A stretch of 64,000 nucleotides of DNA from BOG-908 sp963850605 (GTDB taxonomy: Bacteria; Pseudomonadota; Alphaproteobacteria; Acetobacterales; Acetobacteraceae). Shown here one piece after another: positions 55,022 to 63,018 of the stretch (position 1 is its first letter; the number at the start of each line of letters is the position of its first letter). A program made the position numbers and the translations under genes. The stretch spans positions 508,684 to 572,683 of the forward strand of contig CAWKLX010000002.1 in NCBI GenBank assembly GCA_963850605.1, written 5' to 3'. The notes beneath the pieces are model-generated. The model was not told the origin of the DNA. It saw nothing but the letters and a program-made list of their open reading frames with translations, and searched no databases.

Positions 55022-56080
55022 ATGTCATCTCCGCCACCTGCCTACCGCCCTTTTGGCGCCTTCCGCCTTGGCTTGGCCGTCATGGTCCTGTTGCAGCACG
55101 GCCTCATGCTGCTTGGACCTGGAGCGCGAGACGTCTTCTATGATCTCGAACTGGGATCGGTTGCCGTCACCGTGTTTTTCGCGTTGTCCGGTTTGATCGT
55201 GGCAGAGGCCGTGACGCGGTTCTATGCCGGCCGCCCCGCCGCTTTTCTGGCCAATCGCGCGCTGCGCGTCGTGCCGCTCTATCTCGTGGCCCTGGCAGGG
55301 ACGGTGGTCCTGGATGCTTGGCTTGCGCAGCGTGGCCGTTTGGTGCCGCTGGACGCGCCGCTTCTGGGGTCCCCGCTGCAGCCGCGCGTGTTGCTGGGCG
55401 GCGTGCTTGAGATCCTACCTGGGATGCCGGCTTCCCGGATCAGTGGCCAAGCGTTCTCGTTCATTCCTTTTGCGTGGACGTTGCGTGTCGAGTTTGTTTT
55501 CTACCTGGCAGCAGCAGCCGGCTGTGCTGTGCTGGCGTGGCGCAGATGGGGGCGGGTGCTAGTCCGTGTCATGGCGGGCGCAGCGTACGTCGTTTTTGGG
55601 GCATTCCTGCTAAACGGCGCGCGTGGCCCGCTGCAGCTTATCTGCATGCCGTTTTTCGCGTTCGGCGTGGGTGTGTTCTGGCGCGACCGGCCCGGCATTG
55701 CGTCGGCGATCCATCTGGCTGCGGCCTCGATCGGTGTGTTGCTCGCCTTCCCCCACTTCAGGCAGCACGGGCACCCGAACCTGGCGTTCCAACTCGTGCT
55801 CCTGGCGTTGCTGTATGCGGCGATTTTCGCGTTGGCGCGAGTGCGCCACCTGCCGCGCGCCTGGCGTCATTGGGATCGGCGTTTGGGGGAGCTGTCCTAC
55901 CCGATCTACATCAGCCACGGCATTGTACTGACGGCACTCGCAAGCCTATCTGCCCAGCGCGGCGGCGTTCCCTACGCCATGGCACTTATCGGCACGCTGC
56001 TTCTGGCAACGGCCCTACACGCGACGGTGGAATTGCCACTACGGACCTTGCGCACCCGCTTGCGCGGCGCCGTCGTGTAA
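55022..56080 (+). CDS. acyltransferase 3 family membrane protein
   Basis: 352 residues with about ten membrane helices. YRPFGAFRLGLAVMVLLQHG, FFALSGLIVAEAVTRFYAGR, FLANRALRVVPLYLVAL, FAWTLRVEFVFYLAAAAG and LGELSYPIYISHGIVL are typical of the family. The catalytic His expected early (RxxxxxxVxxxH) is in VLLQHG. It transfers acyl groups to surface sugars or lipids. The ATG at 55022 is the first conserved start. It is divergent from the methyltransferase and is the last chromosomal gene before the integrated element. Confidence 0.88.
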   Translation: MSSPPPAYRPFGAFRLGLAVMVLLQHGLMLLGPGARDVFYDLELGSVAVTVFFALSGLIVAEAVTRFYAGRPAAFLANRALRVVPLYLVALAGTVVLDAWLAQRGRLVPLDAPLLGSPLQPRVLLGGVLEILPGMPASRISGQAFSFIPFAWTLRVEFVFYLAAAAGCAVLAWRRWGRVLVRVMAGAAYVVFGAFLLNGARGPLQLICMPFFAFGVGVFWRDRPGIASAIHLAAASIGVLLAFPHFRQHGHPNLAFQLVLLALLYAAIFALARVRHLPRAWRHWDRRLGELSYPIYISHGIVLTALASLSAQRGGVPYAMALIGTLLLATALHATVELPLRTLRTRLRGAVV

Positions 56081-56255
56081 GATTTAGCCGATGGACCACG
56101 CCGCCTGGCCGCAATGCATGACGTGGACCGACCCACCGACAAGGAGGATGCCACCCCCACCAGGCATCCCCGCCCGCCCTGCCGCTTTCTACCCCACACA
56201 GCCGCGACCTTGCCAACCACCCCGCCCCGGACTAAGCACCCAAATCGGCAGGAGC

Positions 56256-56330
56256 GCGGGCGTAGCTCAGGGGTAGAGCACAACCTTGCCAAGGTTGGGG
56301 TCGAGGGTTCGAATCCCTTCGCCCGCTCCA
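56256..56330 (+). tRNA. tRNA-Gly (anticodon GCC)
   Basis: 75 bases including the encoded CCA. Acceptor GCGGGCG (56256-56262) pairs with CGCCCGC (56320-56326), discriminator T. The D arm is GCTCAGGGGTAGAGC, the anticodon stem CAACC/GGTTG around TTGCCAA (anticodon at 56288-56290), and the T arm GAGGGTTCGAATCCCTT. It is the likely attachment site of the element to its right. Confidence 0.97.
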
Positions 56331-57481
56331 GTTATCAATGACTTAGGCGTGTTTTCGTTGCAGGGCCAGGGTAGTGGTGACACGCTACTGGCACGCAACG
56401 CCTCAGGCGTCATCGGTTTGCTGGCAAGGCGCCCGATGTCGGAGGCGATTGCCTCGAGCGCGCGGCGAGTGCACGCGAGGTAGTCCGGGGCGTAGTGGAT
56501 ATACCGGCCGGTGGTCCGAGACTGCGGCATATAGTGGCCGAGCGTCGTCGCGAGCTCCATCTCTGGCACGCTGCGGAACGCGAGTTCGGTCGCGATGGTG
56601 TGGCGCACCGTGTATGCTGTCACGTCCGGGCCGAATCCGGCGGCGTCGCGCATCGTCTGAAACGCACCGGCGAGCTTCTGCACTGGCTTGCCGCGGAACT
56701 CGACGACATAGGTGTCGGATCGCTCTATCCACGGGACAAGCCACTCCGCCATCGGCAGGACCGGCCGCCGCTTCTTGGTCTGTGTCCGGCCGGACGGGTT
56801 GAGGTCGATCACACGCCGTTCGAGGTTGCATTGTGAGCGCTTCAATTCGAGCAATGCCTTCGGCCGCGAAGCAGTGCCGATCGCCAATGCGAGGAACGCC
56901 CGAACGTGGTCTGGCATATCGGCGTCCCACAACCTGGCAAGCTCCTCGATTGAGAGAAAGCGCTCGCGCTGCCGCCCTTCGCTCACGCTCGCAAACGGGA
57001 TCTGACGATCGATCAGGCCTTCTTTCCAGGCCCAATTCACGGCAGCCTTCGCCGCGCCCAGGGCCCGCTTGACGCTTCCCTGCGCATATCCCTGCTCACG
57101 CAAGGCGCGGGCGGCCGCCTCCTGCACGCCGGGCGTGAACTCTGCGACGCTCAGACACGGTTGAACGACCCGATCGATCATACGCAAACTGATGAGCTGG
57201 GAGGCGGCACCCGGGTGCCTGGATCCAAGCGACTCGTGATATCGGACGAATACCCCGGCGAGGGTTACTTCCCGCGGGTCTGCATCTCGGGGCTTCGCGT
57301 TCGCTGCGACCCATCTCGCGAGCGCGAGGCCGGCGGATTCAAAATCATCTGTGCCCAGCGATACTCGGCGAGTTTGTCGAGTTTCGGCGTCAAACCAGGT
57401 CCGGTACCACATCGCGCTCCCCGGGCGTTGGGAGAGCCAGTATCCGTTGATTTCGCCCGCTCTCTTGGCTGACTTGGGCAT
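56267..57481 (-). CDS. tyrosine-type site-specific integrase
   Basis: Phage/plasmid-family tyrosine recombinase, 404 residues. Catalytic residues visible: Arg in GTASRPKALLELK, YTVRHTIATELA (HxxR-type box), LGHYMPQSRTTGRYIHYAP with the His/Arg and the Tyr nucleophile. Residues about 70-160 form the core-binding domain. The frame runs into tRNA-Gly: the last ~20 residues (starting GAGEGIRTLDPNLGK) are its antisense, and the stop is inside the tRNA. This shows insertion at the tRNA 3' end. It overlaps the excisionase-like gene by about 217 bases in another frame. Confidence 0.9.
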   Translation of the reverse strand: MPKSAKRAGEINGYWLSQRPGSAMWYRTWFDAETRQTRRVSLGTDDFESAGLALARWVAANAKPRDADPREVTLAGVFVRYHESLGSRHPGAASQLISLRMIDRVVQPCLSVAEFTPGVQEAAARALREQGYAQGSVKRALGAAKAAVNWAWKEGLIDRQIPFASVSEGRQRERFLSIEELARLWDADMPDHVRAFLALAIGTASRPKALLELKRSQCNLERRVIDLNPSGRTQTKKRRPVLPMAEWLVPWIERSDTYVVEFRGKPVQKLAGAFQTMRDAAGFGPDVTAYTVRHTIATELAFRSVPEMELATTLGHYMPQSRTTGRYIHYAPDYLACTRRALEAIASDIGRLASKPMTPEALRASSVSPLPWPCNENTPKSLITGAGEGIRTLDPNLGKVVLYP

Positions 57482-57696
57482 CCATCCACCTCCTGAGTCT
57501 TAAGGTATTCTACGACGTGCTCCGGCAGATAACGACGGCGTTTGCCGGAGTAGGTGAATTTGATCTCCTTCCGCGCAATGATCCGACGAAGCGTACTCTT
57601 CGAGATCATGAGCGCTCTTGCCACGTCGCCATCTGTCAACATCGTGGGCAGCACGCCCTGGTCCCTGCCGATCGACATCTTCATCACCTTTAGCAT
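57265..57696 (-). CDS. excisionase-like DNA-binding protein
   Basis: About 143 residues. Near the N-terminus is an excisionase/MerR-type helix-turn-helix: MLTDGDVARALMISKSTLRR, then IIARKEIKFTYSGKRRRYLPEHVVEYL. Such proteins control integrase direction. The C-terminal ~70 residues are basic and encoded in DNA that is also the integrase N-terminus. A shorter product ending early would lack this, so the overlap may be partly chance, but the stop at 57265 is the first in frame. Start (ATG 57696 or 57684) uncertain. Confidence 0.65.
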   Translation of the reverse strand: MLKVMKMSIGRDQGVLPTMLTDGDVARALMISKSTLRRIIARKEIKFTYSGKRRRYLPEHVVEYLKTQEVDGCPSQPRERAKSTDTGSPNARGARCGTGPGLTPKLDKLAEYRWAQMILNPPASRSRDGSQRTRSPEMQTRGK

Positions 57697-57726
57697 CGAT
57701 GACACGACTGCAGGGTGAGGCCACAA

Positions 57727-58070
57727 CGCAGCAATCTCCCGGCAGACCCGGCCCTCGCCCCCAATGCGGATCGGACGAGTTAGGCCGGCAGAGCATCCGG
57801 CAGAATTTGGCGAATGAGATTTGGGCTTCAGGCGAGGCTGCGAACCGGATATCTCGGCGAGTGGATCGGAGTCGGAGCCCCAAGCGTCCTTGCGAATGAC
57901 AAATCAAATTCCCGAGTGTGCGACCGGGATCCGATACCTTTCAGCCTTACTCACACCAATTTGAGCCTCAGTCGACTTTGTTGAAGCCGGCCGGGCGCCG
58001 GGCAGGGTCACTTCGCTTCTCACTGTGTCCGCGATCTTTACCGGAAAGATCAGGAGATGTCGCGCCTCCG
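57727..58070. other. spacer inside the integrated element, no gene seen
   Basis: 344 bases between the excisionase-like gene and the XRE regulator, both minus strand. Open frames here on both strands lack recognisable sequence. It presumably holds the promoter for excisionase and integrase. Confidence 0.35.
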
Positions 58071-58415
58071 CTACCTCTTGGGCTCGCCCTGAACGTCGTC
58101 GAGAAGGTGCGAAACCGGGATCTGCAAAACCTGGGAAAGGCGCAAGAGCACCAACAAAGTCGGGTTGCGAATTCCCCGCTCGATCCCGCTGACGTAGGTC
58201 CGGTCCAATCCGACCTGATCGGCGAAGTCTTCCTGACTGATCCCAAGCGCTATGCGGTGACGATGCACAGCCCGGCCGAGGGTGATCCGAGGGTCCTCTC
58301 CCCCGCCGATCTCGACGGGTGCCGGCATCGCGCGCCTTGGCTTTCGCGGCGCTTGCGCGCGTCGCTGGGGCGGGCCTGGCGGTGGCGATCGGGTTCCGGT
58401 GGTGGACTTGCTCAT
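58071..58415 (-). CDS. XRE-family transcriptional regulator
   Basis: 114 residues from the ATG at 58415; an ATG at 58328 is possible. After a basic, Pro-rich N-terminus, ITLGRAVHRHRIALGISQED, QVGLDRTYVSGIERGIRNPTL and VLLRLSQVLQIPVSHLL form a full HTH_XRE domain. Likely the repressor or master regulator of the element. It is divergent from the membrane-protein gene at 58617, with a ~200-base shared control region. Confidence 0.85.
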   Translation of the reverse strand: MSKSTTGTRSPPPGPPQRRAQAPRKPRRAMPAPVEIGGGEDPRITLGRAVHRHRIALGISQEDFADQVGLDRTYVSGIERGIRNPTLLVLLRLSQVLQIPVSHLLDDVQGEPKR

Positions 58416-58616
58416 ACTGAAAGCAAGCCGGCGCCGTGCTGCCAAACCACGGTATATCGACCGGTGGTCTATAGTCTTCAAATTGATGCGGATCGCCCGT
58501 GACCCCGATGCCTGCATCCAGCCGGGTTGAAGTCTAAAGTCCTATGGACTATATACATCAGGGCGGTCGGCCTACTCCAGGTGAGTCATGCCAATCTGCG
58601 ATCCGCCGAGGGTCAC

Positions 58617-59234
58617 ATGCCATCAGACAAGAATTGGCTGCAGATCGCTGCGTCTCATCCCACGCCGCCTGCGCCGCGCACCTGGTTGCCCGATCCCTTC
58701 GATGCCGCCGGCCGGTTTCTGGACTGGCTGCTGCTCGGCGCAGGGTGGCTGCTGGCGCGACTGCCGTCAGCCCTTGTCTTCACCGGCTACATGCTTTGCG
58801 CCATCTGGCTGACGCGCTGGGTGGCGCGGCATGTCCGGCCGGTCCTGCCCGATCCGAACCACCCCCTGGTTCAACAGCCGGGTGGCGTTCGCGTCTGGAA
58901 CGGAATTCTTCTCGTCCGGGCACTGGCAGCGCTCGTCCCGACCGCCATCGGCGCCGGCATCCCGCTGGACTTGGCGCAGCTCTGGCGCGATCCCTATGCC
59001 TGGGGGACGCCCGATACCCTCGGCATGTTCGGCCGTCTCAGCATCCTCGTCGGCGGCCTATGCGGTTTCACGATCGGCGCGATCTGCCAATACCAGCTGA
59101 TCGCGGTCTTCGTTTTTGGTGTGATCGGCTACGAGCTTTTGAAACTTGCGCGGGTGGATCATCACGGGATGACGCCACACGCCGTCATGCGTCAGCACGA
59201 GCTGAGGAGCAGCCCCAATGTCGGACTACGATGA
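58617..59234 (+). CDS. element-encoded multi-pass membrane protein
   Basis: 205 residues from the ATG at 58617; the frame is open 30 codons further upstream but unlikely. Four hydrophobic helices: WLLARLPSALVFTGYMLCAIW, ILLVRALAALVPTAIGAGI, LSILVGGLCGFTIGAICQY and LIAVFVFGVIGYELL. The N-terminus is Pro-rich and charged. I do not recognise the family. It overlaps the next gene by 17 bases, so the two are co-translated; a small membrane complex is possible. Confidence 0.65.
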   Translation: MPSDKNWLQIAASHPTPPAPRTWLPDPFDAAGRFLDWLLLGAGWLLARLPSALVFTGYMLCAIWLTRWVARHVRPVLPDPNHPLVQQPGGVRVWNGILLVRALAALVPTAIGAGIPLDLAQLWRDPYAWGTPDTLGMFGRLSILVGGLCGFTIGAICQYQLIAVFVFGVIGYELLKLARVDHHGMTPHAVMRQHELRSSPNVGLR

Positions 59235-59418
59235 CGGCGGGATGAGTGGGATTCTCGCCGCACAAGAAATACAGCAGTGGGCAGCTCAGGCGCCCACCGG
59301 CAAACCCGCAGACCCGCCGCCCTGGTGGGAGCTGCCGGCGCTTATTGTCGCCATCGTCGCCCTGACCTGCGCCAATGTCTGGCTGTTCCGCAGGGAGCGC
59401 CGCGATCGGCAGCAATGA
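59218..59418 (+). CDS. small single-pass membrane protein
   Basis: 66 residues: a soluble head (MSDYDDGGMSGILAAQEIQQ...) and one helix LPALIVAIVALTCANVWLF followed by a basic tail RRERRDRQQ, so the C-terminus should face the cytosol. Unknown function. Its start lies within the preceding gene and its stop overlaps the metallophosphoesterase start (ATGA), so the three form one operon. Confidence 0.6.
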   Translation: MSDYDDGGMSGILAAQEIQQWAAQAPTGKPADPPPWWELPALIVAIVALTCANVWLFRRERRDRQQ

Positions 59419-60189
59419 TGACTCGTCTGTGGATCATGTCGGATCTCCACCTCGAAGCGGTCGCCTTTCCAGAAGCCTTCAAACCTGTGCCACCCGATTT
59501 CGACGTGCTGGTCGTGGCGGGGGATGTCTGCGAGGGCGATACGGACGGCGCGCTGCGCAAGGTGCGGTATTTTGCGAATGACAAGCCGGCGGTCTTCGTG
59601 CTGGGCAATCACGAATTCTGGGAGCAGGGATGTCGCGCGCGAGCGCCGCACCGCCCGGCGCGCGGCCGAGCGACATGGCGTCGTGCTGCTGGATGACAGT
59701 GTGGCCGATGTGGCGGGTCTGCGCTTCGTGGGCGGCACCTTGTGGGCTGACGGCGCGCTCGCCGGCGACGCGGCGACGCCGGAGTTGCCGACGGGGGAAC
59801 CGATCCGCGTGGGAAGTAGCAGGCGGCCGATTACCGGAGCCGATGAAGAGTGTCTGCACCAGCAGACATTGCGGCTTATCCGGAAGGTGACGGCGGAAGA
59901 TGGCCCGCCGCTGGTGGTCGTCACGCACCACGCGCCGCATCCCCTCTGCTTACCGGAGGCACATCGCTGCGGCTGGGCGGCGGGGAATGCCGCATCCGAT
60001 CTCTCGGCGCTGACGGACAGCGGCCGCATCGCCGTTTGGGTGCATGGCCATGTGCATCATAGCGTTGACCTCGTGCGGCCAGGCGGCACACGAATCGTCT
60101 GCAACCCGGCTGGGCCGGGTTTCACCAACCCGTCCTTTCGGGAGGACCTGGTGGTCGCAGTCTCACCTGACCCCGACTGCAAGGCATGA
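59415..60189 (+). pseudogene. metallophosphoesterase, one-base frame break
   Basis: Calcineurin-like phosphoesterase. From 59415: WIMSDLHLEAVAFPEAF (DxH), VLVVAGDVCEG (GD), FVLGNHEFWEQ (GNHE). The frame then drifts. Removing one G at 59628-59629 continues DVARERRTARRAAERHGVVL, and VVVTHHAPHPL and VWVHGHVHHSVDL supply the remaining metal His residues. About 257 residues, typical of small phosphoesterases found on mobile elements. Substrate unknown. As written it is split into two frames. Confidence 0.8.
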
Positions 60190-60231
60190 CACCGTGCGTT
60201 CCCGCCGTCGCGGATCGCGGACGCCGCGTCA

Positions 60232-60411
60232 TTGGTGGCGACACTGCGCGCGCATGATGTGCCGCTGGCCTTTCCGGACGGCATGTCACGCGTCTGGGTG
60301 ATGCCGGTGGCGATAGGTGACGATGCCGCTCCCGACGTCGAAGCCCGGATCGAGGCAGCGGGCTTCGCGCCGGACAGCCGAAGGTCCATTTGGACGCCTG
60401 TGGCAGCGTAG
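60232..60411 (+). CDS. short ORF of unknown function after the phosphoesterase
   Basis: 59 residues from a TTG at 60232 (or GTG at 60235): a LVATLRAHDVPLAFPDGMSR start and VWVMPVAIGDDAAPDVEARI, ending SIWTPVAA. The same frame is open back to a stop at 60188 without ATG, so the 5' end may be damaged by a frame break like others here. The composition looks protein-like (balanced, not Arg/Pro-biased). No family recognised. Confidence 0.4.
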   Translation: MVATLRAHDVPLAFPDGMSRVWVMPVAIGDDAAPDVEARIEAAGFAPDSRRSIWTPVAA

Positions 60412-60496
60412 GCGCGCCAAACAGCCAGCCCAAAGAAACCGACAAAGCTTGCCAGCACGCCGGGTTGATACTAAGATTGATATAGATGCTGCGACC

Positions 60497-60823
60497 ATGA
60501 AGCCGCTGTCCTTTTTGGGATCGTCCCTTGATGACGTTCGGGCCTTTCCAGAAACGGCACGGCGTGAAGCCGGCCACCAGCTCGACCAGGTTCAGCGCGG
60601 ACTGGACCCGGAAGACTGGAAACCGATGCAGAGCATTGGCAGCGGGGTGCGGGAAATCCGCATACGCGACCAGGCAGGCGCCTTTCGGGTGATCTACGTC
60701 GCAACCCGGCCCGAGGCGGTCTACGTGCTGCACGCCTTCCAAAAGAAGACCCAGGCTACGTCCAAGCGCGACCTGGCCCTGGCAGAGGCGCGATTGAAGG
60801 AGCTGACAAGGAGCAAGCCATGA
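60497..60823 (+). CDS. RelE/HigB-like (phage Gp49-type) toxin
   Basis: 108 residues. LSFLGSSLDDVRAFPETARR, AGHQLDQVQRGLDPEDWKPM, GVREIRIRDQAGAFRVIYVA and VYVLHAFQKKTQATSKRDLA match the Gp49/DUF891 branch of the RelE superfamily, mRNA-cleaving toxins. The C-terminal helix is the active-site side. It overlaps its antitoxin as ATGA, toxin first, the usual higBA order. Upstream are two TTGATA repeats 12 bases apart (60465-60470, 60477-60482), possibly operator or promoter sites. Confidence 0.87.
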   Translation: MKPLSFLGSSLDDVRAFPETARREAGHQLDQVQRGLDPEDWKPMQSIGSGVREIRIRDQAGAFRVIYVATRPEAVYVLHAFQKKTQATSKRDLALAEARLKELTRSKP

Positions 60824-61122
60824 CAGAAACTGGGGACATACCGGGCCAGGTGTTCGCGAGTGTGTGGGATGCCCTTGAGGACAGCCCCGCCGAAGCTGCC
60901 AACATGCGCCTGCGGTCCGAACTCATGATCGCCATCCGGCAAGCCGTCACGGAATGGGCAACCACCCAAGCGACCGCTGCGCGCCGGCTCGAGGTCACAC
61001 AGCCACGGCTCAACGATCTCCTGCGCGGACGCATCAACAACTTCAGCCTTGATGCCCTTACCGTGCTAGCCGCGCGCGCTGGCCTGGACGTGCGCGTGCA
61101 AATCGAACGGGCGGCAGCATAG
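60820..61122 (+). CDS. XRE-family antitoxin (HigA-like)
   Basis: 100 residues. After a flexible N-terminus, LRSELMIAIRQAVTEWATTQ, ATAARRLEVTQPRLNDLLRG and ALTVLAARAGLDVRV form a helix-turn-helix of the HigA-2/DUF2384-like type paired with Gp49 toxins. It binds the toxin and represses the pair. It starts inside the toxin stop. The module should stabilise the element in its host. Confidence 0.88.
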   Translation: MTETGDIPGQVFASVWDALEDSPAEAANMRLRSELMIAIRQAVTEWATTQATAARRLEVTQPRLNDLLRGRINNFSLDALTVLAARAGLDVRVQIERAAA

Positions 61123-61131
61123 GCTGGGGCC

Positions 61132-61308
61132 ATGATCGACATGCTGACGAACTTGTCGATTTTCCTGGCAGGCGCCGGAACGGGTGCGGCAATCGGCTAC
61201 GCGCTCTGGCGGACAATCACTCATAAGGCCTGTAGCCGGGCGCGACACTCCCCATTGACCGGCAAGTTAACACGCATTGCTCAGGAGAATGCCGCGGGGC
61301 AGCAATGA
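61132..61308 (+). CDS. small membrane protein of unknown function
   Basis: 58 residues with GGGG-rich ribosome-binding sequence before the ATG. One helix is visible, LSIFLAGAGTGAAIGYALW, with a basic tail (ACSRARHSPLTGKLTRIAQE). It is 9 bases after the HigA-like gene, in the same direction, so probably in that operon. No family recognised. Confidence 0.45.
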   Translation: MIDMLTNLSIFLAGAGTGAAIGYALWRTITHKACSRARHSPLTGKLTRIAQENAAGQQ

Positions 61309-61330
61309 TGTCTGAACCGGCGTCGCCGCG

Positions 61331-61696
61331 TCAGCGGTCAAGCTCGGCAGCCTCTCTGGCAGCCCGCTTCTCCTTATCCTGACACACCCTCGCCCAGACC
61401 CGCCGAACCGAATTCGCGTTTGGCGGCTCGCCGCGGCTGCCGACCACCCCATCGTCGCGCATCATCTGGGCAATACCTTCCCAGCCGATCCGAGCAACCC
61501 TGCCCCCTTGCCAATACCGCACCTGATGAACCTGGTCGTAGTTGACCCACAGCCAGCAGAACACCGGTTCTCGTACTCCATAGGGGTATTCCTCCCGAAG
61601 CCGATCGAAGAACGCCGCGTCCGCCTTGGTCCAGCGCTCAGCTCGCTCGAGGTCCGCTACGAAGGCCCGGAGGCGCTTTGATCGTCTGTCTTTCAT
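61331..61696 (-). CDS. element-encoded protein with predicted DNA-binding helix region
   Basis: 121 residues from the ATG at 61696. Basic N-terminus (KDRRSKRLRAFVADLERAER), a WLWVNYDQVHQVRYWQGGRV middle, and a C-terminal WEGIAQMMRDDGVVG...PPNANSVRRVWARVCQDKEKR that looks like a winged or resolvase-type helix-turn-helix. I do not recognise a named family. It is the first gene downstream of the 22-bp repeats on its strand, so it may bind them (inference). Confidence 0.55.
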   Translation of the reverse strand: MKDRRSKRLRAFVADLERAERWTKADAAFFDRLREEYPYGVREPVFCWLWVNYDQVHQVRYWQGGRVARIGWEGIAQMMRDDGVVGSRGEPPNANSVRRVWARVCQDKEKRAAREAAELDR

Positions 61697-61784
61697 GGGA
61701 CCAGCATCGCCGCGTCGTTTGCGAATGACGAAGCCGAGGGATGGACGCAGAAACGTCCATCGGGGTGACGCCCGGCGTCCATCG

Positions 61785-61850
61785 TGGCGCCGTCGATAGA
61801 CCATTCTGGCGCCGTCCATAGACCAGGCTGACGCCATGGAGAGACCATGT
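61785..61850. repeat. three 22-bp direct repeats (iteron-like)
   Basis: Copies start at 61785, 61807 and 61829, exactly 22 bases apart: TGGCGCCGTCGATAGACCAT, TGGCGCCGTCCATAGACCAG and TGACGCCATGGAGAGACCAT. A weaker fourth unit (TGACGCCCGGCGTCCATCG) begins at 61766. One-helix-turn-multiple spacing is typical of replication-initiator iterons or repressor arrays. They lie upstream of the minus-strand gene at 61331 and within the 384-base gap before the BRO-N gene. Confidence 0.6.
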
Positions 61851-62080
61851 TGGTTACGTCAGAATGGCATATATGGACCAATGCACCCTTGGTGCTTTTT
61901 GTCGGGCTCCCGGAAGGTAACAGGCGCGTGATTCAGACGGTGTCTGCGCCCGGCTAAACGCCTTCAACACTGCGTCGTCTACAAAGCCCAGCCCCCGGCG
62001 GCCAAAACCCCTTCCCTTGACTGCCTGATTCGCAAAAACATCGAGCAGCGTCTGCTTCGCCCAACAACAGGAGCGAGGCA

Positions 62081-62623
62081 ATGAGAAGCAGTGGACGACC
62101 TGAGAGCCGGGGTGCCTGGACCGAGGTCCGGACCGTCACCGCCTTCGAGGATGCGTATCAGGACCGGATCCTTCGTGCGGTTTGGAAGCAGGACGATCTT
62201 TGGCTTGTGGCAGCCGACGTGGGAGCGATACTCGGCGCGCGGAACGTGGAGCGGATGGTTTCCCGAATGCCATCCTGCGCCAGAGGGGTTGCAACATTCT
62301 ACACCGCCGGGCGCCCCGAGACCCTCGACGTGATTGAGACGTTCGCACTTGGCTCGATGATCATCGATAGCAACGCGCCAACCATGAGCGACTTCCGTCG
62401 ATGGTTAACGGGATCATTGTTGCCGGCGGCATTTCGGCAAAGTGACTGCCGCTTCCGGATACGCGACGACGGAACCTCGCAATTCCAGACCAGCCAGATC
62501 GGCCAATTCGATCTGACCTTCGGCGAGGATGGAGTTTTGTATGTGACCAGAGTGCTGTGGCGTGAGCGGACCAAGCGCCCGACCCTGACGCCTCCTTGCT
62601 TGCCAGGCTCCTTGCCTGTGTAG
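62081..62623 (+). CDS. BRO-N domain protein
   Basis: 180 residues. RILRAVWKQDDLWLVAADVG, AILGARNVERMVSRMPS, a strand pair, then FRRWLTGSLLPAAF form a BRO-N (baculovirus-repeat N-terminal) DNA-binding domain, common in phages and mobile elements. The C-terminal third is less clear. An AGGAGCGAGG site precedes the ATG. The usual KilA/ANT C-terminal domain is absent, so this is a short type. Function in the element unknown; regulation is a guess. Confidence 0.72.
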   Translation: MRSSGRPESRGAWTEVRTVTAFEDAYQDRILRAVWKQDDLWLVAADVGAILGARNVERMVSRMPSCARGVATFYTAGRPETLDVIETFALGSMIIDSNAPTMSDFRRWLTGSLLPAAFRQSDCRFRIRDDGTSQFQTSQIGQFDLTFGEDGVLYVTRVLWRERTKRPTLTPPCLPGSLPV

Positions 62624-62637
62624 GCTACCGGGGCTGA

Positions 62638-62676
62638 AACCCGCCCATCGACGAGGCAAATCGCTTTGGGCGGGTT
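62638..62676 (+). terminator. hairpin after the BRO-N gene
   Basis: AACCCGCCCA (62638-62647) pairs with TGGGCGGGTT (62667-62676), a 10-bp GC-rich stem with a 19-base loop, 14 bases after the stop. No T run, so rho-independent action is uncertain. Confidence 0.45.
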
Positions 62677-63018
62677 CGCGCCGACCCGCGTTTATGTGGC
62701 CGTCCACAGACACGGCATTTCCGTGCGCCCAACAGGAGACGACAAACTTGTCATTCGCAAACCATCGGGAGCGCAACGACCGGCCGGGACGGCCAAGAGC
62801 ACAGTGGAAGCGCAGCCGCTAATCCGATAGAGCATCGGCATGGTCCTCTCGTCGCGCCCGTTCGGTCTGGTGCATCGCGCACATGTGCAGCGCGGGTCGA
62901 GGGAGCACGTGCGCCGCTAACCGGCGTATCTGAACCAAGACCCCCGCCGAAGGCGGACGGGTCGGTTCATCCCTGCTCGCCGCCTTCGGCTCAACCCGAC
63001 GGAGAGCTGAGGGCGACA
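62677..63018. other. spacer with a second strong hairpin, no gene seen
   Basis: About 340 bases between the BRO-N gene and the next gene. A perfect 11-bp pair, GCCGAAGGCGG (62946-62956) and CCGCCTTCGGC (62980-62990), lies about 30 bases before the next start and could form an RNA hairpin in that gene's leader. Confidence 0.4.

Noticed and set aside
56091..56255. Small ORFs just before tRNA-Gly
   Set aside because: Pro/Arg-rich, no ribosome site, no similarity; treated as spacer.
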